The position numbers and the translations under genes were made by a program. The notes under the pieces are model-generated. The model did no database searches. It saw nothing but the letters and a program-made list of their open reading frames with translations, and was not told where the DNA came from. DNA of 8,904 nt from Bacillota bacterium (GTDB lineage Bacteria; Bacillota; Bacilli; Bacillales_B; DSM-18226), in assembly GCA_030705665.1 (NCBI GenBank), contig JAUZQA010000142.1:1-8904 (forward strand), written 5' to 3'. This document shows, in pieces, positions 6,643-8,904 of this stretch (within the stretch, counting starts at the first letter, position 1; each line of letters opens with the position of its first letter).

Positions 6643-7206
6643 ATGAATCGACAGCAACGATTAAAACTCTACAATACTCAAGAAAGAGCTCATACAGAAG
6701 GAAACGTTGAACAAATCAACGATCAATGGATTTTCTTTGATGCGGAAACAGAGGAAGCATCATTAATGGAGGATTTCCTGCAGCAGGAAATTGAAATATT
6801 CCGCTTAAACCGCTGGAAAAGTGGGGTATTAATGGAGACAGGAAAAATTGCCATTGGAAAGGAAATATTGCTGTTACGGGATCATGATCTCGTAAGGGTT
6901 CGGAAACATATCATCTATTCTTTAGAAAGATTATTGGATAGCATGAATGATGATGCCTTTTTCCAATTTGTAACCACGCTTAACTCTTTAGATTTTTCTC
7001 TCTATGATTGTCTTTATTGCTATAATCATTTGACATTCATTACAGATGATACGCGTAAAGATGGAGTTAATTTTATTGTTTTTGATAATCAAATACAAAT
7101 ATGCAATGTGCAGCATCATTTTTGTTATTACGAAAAAATAAGTGATCGATTTGAATTCACTTTAAATACCGGAAAACGGTTAATTATTGAAAAACTAATA
7201 TCTTAA
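6643..7206 (+). CDS. yisN: YisN-like DUF2777 protein, function unknown
   Basis: This 187-residue soluble protein has no signal peptide and no membrane segment. It opens with MNRQQRLKLYNTQERAHTEG and contains a conserved-looking core at about 87-130 ending in DFSLYDCLYCYNHLTF. I recognise it as probably YisN (DUF2777), from these segments and from its position divergent to asnO, as I recall in B. subtilis; this is memory, not a search. Cys123 and Cys126 form a CxxC with His129 nearby, and Cys154, His158/159 and Cys161 form a second cluster, so a metal site is possible. A GTG at 6640 adds one Met; the ATG at 6643 is preferred because GGAGG (6631-6635) is then 7 bases upstream rather than 4. A strong terminator follows at once, so it is a single-gene transcript. 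No function is proposed. Confidence 0.75.
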   Translation: MNRQQRLKLYNTQERAHTEGNVEQINDQWIFFDAETEEASLMEDFLQQEIEIFRLNRWKSGVLMETGKIAIGKEILLLRDHDLVRVRKHIIYSLERLLDSMNDDAFFQFVTTLNSLDFSLYDCLYCYNHLTFITDDTRKDGVNFIVFDNQIQICNVQHHFCYYEKISDRFEFTLNTGKRLIIEKLIS

Positions 7207-7246
7207 ACAAAGGGAATCCCTAAAAATGAAGGGATTCCCTTTGTTT
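7205..7246. terminator. Bidirectional intrinsic terminator between yisN and moeB
   Basis: A perfect 17-bp inverted repeat, AAACAAAGGGAATCCCT (7205-7221) with AGGGATTCCCTTTGTTT (7230-7246), encloses an 8-base loop. The ends of the stem provide TTTGTTT in either direction. It overlaps the yisN stop TAA (7204-7206) on one side and the convergent moeB stop (7245-7247) on the other. Confidence 0.88.
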
Positions 7247-8279
7247 AGCTTCCAATGTATTTGGAATAAACTGTTTTAGCTTTGGAGATATCATTTGTTC
7301 CGTGCACCAGCACACGTGAGTCGGTGAAGATGACGATGGTTATTTGCTGATCATCATCTGGTGAGAAGCGAAGCAAGAAATCATTTGCGGCCACTCTGCC
7401 ACTTTTTTTCAGTTGTTCTGCTAAGCTTTTTAAATCGGCTTTTGCCTTTTTACGATAATTAATTTGAACGGTGTCTCTGCCACAAAGTGTAGTATACTCA
7501 GTTTGCTCGTTTGAGGAGCGGTCAAGAAACTCAAATTCATGATTTGCACAAGCAGGACACTCAGGATCTCTGCCTTCTGCAATATTCATCTCCATAAAGG
7601 AATTGTCCCAGATATCAAATTGTGTAAGGCTTGGATTTGTATCGGCCCCAACTAATAGCTTAATAGCTTCCATTGCTTCAAAAGAGCCGATAATATCAGT
7701 AATAGGCGATAATACGCCAATGGTATCGCATGTTTCTCCTCTGCCTAGCGGAACATTTGGAAATAAGCAGCGGTAGCATGGCGTAATACCTGGTTTAATA
7801 ACTGCAAACATTCCTCGTGAACTAACTGCCCCGCCATAAATCCAGGGAATATCATATTTTACGGCAGCATCATTGATCAAATAGCGGGTCATAAAATTAT
7901 CGGTGCCATCCACGATGACATCCATATCAGATAATAAATCCTCAGCATTATCGATATTTAAATCTGCAATGACCGGCTCAATATCGACAGTTGAATTAAT
8001 TTCCTTCAGCTTTTGGGCGGCTGCCATTGCCTTGGGCAAGTTCAAGCGTGCATCTTCCTCATCATAAAGCATTTGACGCTGTAAATTTGTTAATTCGACA
8101 AAATCTCTGTCTATCAATCTAACAAAACCCACACCTGAACGGACAAGATGGTTGGCAATGACCGCTCCAAGTGCACCCAAACCAACAATTGCGGCCCTGC
8201 TGTTTAGTAATTTCTCTTGCCCCTCATGACCAATTGGCTTAAATAATATTTGCCTTGAATAGCGGTGAAGCGTTTCCAT
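7245..8279 (-). CDS. moeB: MoeB/ThiF family E1-like adenylyltransferase (sulfur-carrier activation)
   Basis: This 344-residue cytosolic enzyme is expected to adenylate the C-terminal glycine of a small ubiquitin-like sulfur carrier (MoaD for MoeB, ThiS for ThiF). The nucleotide fold shows GLGALG (33-38), DRD (57-59), NLQRQ (65-69) and DGTDN (124-128). Two zinc pairs, C168/C171 and C241/C244, and the motif GETC184 followed by GVLSPITDIIGSFEAMEAIK are standard. A C-terminal region (about 265-344, starting LCGRDTVQI) is typical of Bacillus homologues and is not a rhodanese. The divergent AOR gene needs a molybdopterin-type cofactor, which favours MoeB over ThiF, but no moaD or thiS gene is in view. 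The start ATG has AGAGGTG (complement of 8287-8293) at a 7-base spacer. Family assignment is near certain; the carrier partner is not. Confidence 0.85.
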   Translation of the reverse strand: METLHRYSRQILFKPIGHEGQEKLLNSRAAIVGLGALGAVIANHLVRSGVGFVRLIDRDFVELTNLQRQMLYDEEDARLNLPKAMAAAQKLKEINSTVDIEPVIADLNIDNAEDLLSDMDVIVDGTDNFMTRYLINDAAVKYDIPWIYGGAVSSRGMFAVIKPGITPCYRCLFPNVPLGRGETCDTIGVLSPITDIIGSFEAMEAIKLLVGADTNPSLTQFDIWDNSFMEMNIAEGRDPECPACANHEFEFLDRSSNEQTEYTTLCGRDTVQINYRKKAKADLKSLAEQLKKSGRVAANDFLLRFSPDDDQQITIVIFTDSRVLVHGTNDISKAKTVYSKYIGS

Positions 8280-8307
8280 TTCAGAACACCTCTTTTATTA
8301 TTTTAGT

Positions 8308-8346
8308 ATTATAAAAAGTTCATAATTTGTCCTTATTTTATAACAA
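8308..8346 (-). promoter_or_regulatory. Possible moeB promoter region
   Basis: On the minus strand there is a perfect TATAAT (complement of 8308-8313) just upstream of the moeB ribosome binding site, but without a good -35 at 16-18 bases. An alternative pair is TTGTTA (complement of 8341-8346) and TATGAA (complement of 8319-8324) spaced 16 bases, four of six each. The spacer is so AT-rich that such matches are expected by chance. No convincing promoter for the AOR gene was found between 8351 and 8420. Confidence 0.28.
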
Positions 8347-8350
8347 ATTA
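8323..8350. repeat. Inverted repeat in the moeB/AOR divergent spacer
   Basis: TAATTTGT (8323-8330) and ACAAATTA (8343-8350) are perfect inverted copies separated by 12 bases, in the 154-base spacer between two divergent, functionally related genes. It overlaps one candidate moeB promoter and could be an operator. It does not resemble an FNR or Rex site. Chance is possible in such AT-rich DNA. Confidence 0.35.
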
Positions 8351-8433
8351 ATAAAGGGATTTTATAGAAGAATATCCAATTTAATTAAAGTATATTATTT
8401 TTTCCACAATAAAGATACAGGGAGGTAAAAGCT

Positions 8434-8904
8434 TTGAATATCGGGGGATTTAACAACAAAGAAGTTCTGGTCGATCTGTCGAGTGGTGAAATCAATTACA
8501 GAACGATTAATGAAGAGGATGCCAAAAAGTATATTGGAGGCCGTGGTCTTGGTGTCAAATACGTGTATGATAATGGTCCAGAGGTGGAAGCGTTTTCGCC
8601 AGAAAATATCTTATGTGTAATGACAGGCCCAATAACTGGATCCCGTTCATCGATGAGCGGCAGACTATGTGTGGTTACGAAATCACCCTTGACTGGAACA
8701 GTGACAGATGCTCATATGGGCGGCTGGACTGCAGCCAGGTTAAAGTGGTCCGGATTCGATAACATTATTTTTTCTGGAAAGAGCGATAGACCAGTTTATC
8801 TTTACATTGAGGATGGAAAAGCGGAATTACATGATGCTTCAGAGTATTGGGGAAAAAGTACACGTGAAACGGTTAAAGCATTTAAAGAAAAATATGGTGA
8901 AGAA
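8434..8904 (+). CDS. aor: Aldehyde ferredoxin oxidoreductase family (tungsten enzyme), N-terminal part (3' end outside window)
   Basis: The frame is open from a TTG at 8434 to the end of the window: 157 codons of a protein usually about 600-640 long. AOR enzymes oxidise aldehydes to carboxylic acids (or the reverse) with ferredoxin, using a tungsten bis-pterin cofactor and a 4Fe-4S cluster. Visible hallmarks of the N-terminal domain are VDLSSGEI (13-20), GGRGLG (35-40), GPITGS and SMSGR (65-77), TKSPLTGT (82-89), TDAHMGGW (91-98) and SGFDNIIFSGKSDRPVYLYI (106-125). The cluster cysteines lie beyond the window. The start is chosen because GGAGG (8421-8425) is 8 bases upstream and homology begins at once; no ATG is closer. 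Divergence from a MoeB-like gene suggests a cofactor link. The substrate, and AOR versus other family members (FOR, GOR), cannot be told from this part. Confidence 0.9.
   Translation, partial: MNIGGFNNKEVLVDLSSGEINYRTINEEDAKKYIGGRGLGVKYVYDNGPEVEAFSPENILCVMTGPITGSRSSMSGRLCVVTKSPLTGTVTDAHMGGWTAARLKWSGFDNIIFSGKSDRPVYLYIEDGKAELHDASEYWGKSTRETVKAFKEKYGEE

Noticed and set aside
8380..8389. Palindrome TTTAATTAAA before the AOR gene as an operator
   Set aside because: Ten bases of pure A/T in very AT-rich DNA are expected by chance and no second site supports it.

Overview
The window reads as chromosomal DNA from a low-GC Gram-positive of the family Bacillaceae. This rests on AT-rich sequence, strong AAGGAGG-type ribosome binding sites, TTG starts, U-tracted intrinsic terminators, and orthologues of the Bacillus genes yisL, yisN (DUF2777) and asnO close together. 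Genus cannot be fixed from the sequence. Nothing looks like an insertion sequence, phage, tRNA, rRNA or CRISPR array.

Layout. (1) 1-2348, plus strand: the 3' end of a Tad/Flp pilus operon, with the C-terminal part of the CpaF/TadA secretion ATPase followed by the platform proteins TadB and TadC in tight translational coupling. (2) 2349-2890: a short gap with its own promoter and yisL, a four-helix membrane protein. (3) 2889-4427, minus: a secreted GH13 alpha-amylase-like protein with a signal peptide and a C-terminal membrane anchor. (4) 4531-6419, minus: asnO, a glutamine-hydrolysing asparagine synthetase with its own terminator. (5) 6420-6642: a divergent control region, then yisN-like (6643-7206, plus). 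(6) 7245-8279, minus: a MoeB/ThiF-type E1-like adenylyltransferase. (7) 8280-8433: an AT-rich divergent spacer, then the first 157 codons of a tungsten-type aldehyde ferredoxin oxidoreductase (AOR), which runs off the window.

How the parts relate. CpaF energises, and TadB/TadC form the inner-membrane platform of, a Tad pilus machine; the pilin genes are not downstream, so they must lie upstream or elsewhere. The MoeB-like enzyme and AOR make a coherent pair: MoeB activates the MoaD sulfur carrier that supplies the dithiolene sulfurs of the pterin cofactor, and AOR needs such a cofactor carrying tungsten. Both convergent gene pairs end in compact hairpins that overlap stop codons.

Most notable observation. 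The GH13 protein has an intact 512-codon frame and a recognisable amylase fold sequence, but all three catalytic carboxylates and both conserved active-site histidines are substituted (nucleophile to Val217, acid/base Glu to Asp246, stabilising His-Asp to Pro313-Gln314, region I His to Ser143). It looks like a membrane-anchored pseudo-amylase, possibly a glucan-binding surface protein, that routine annotation would call an active alpha-amylase.
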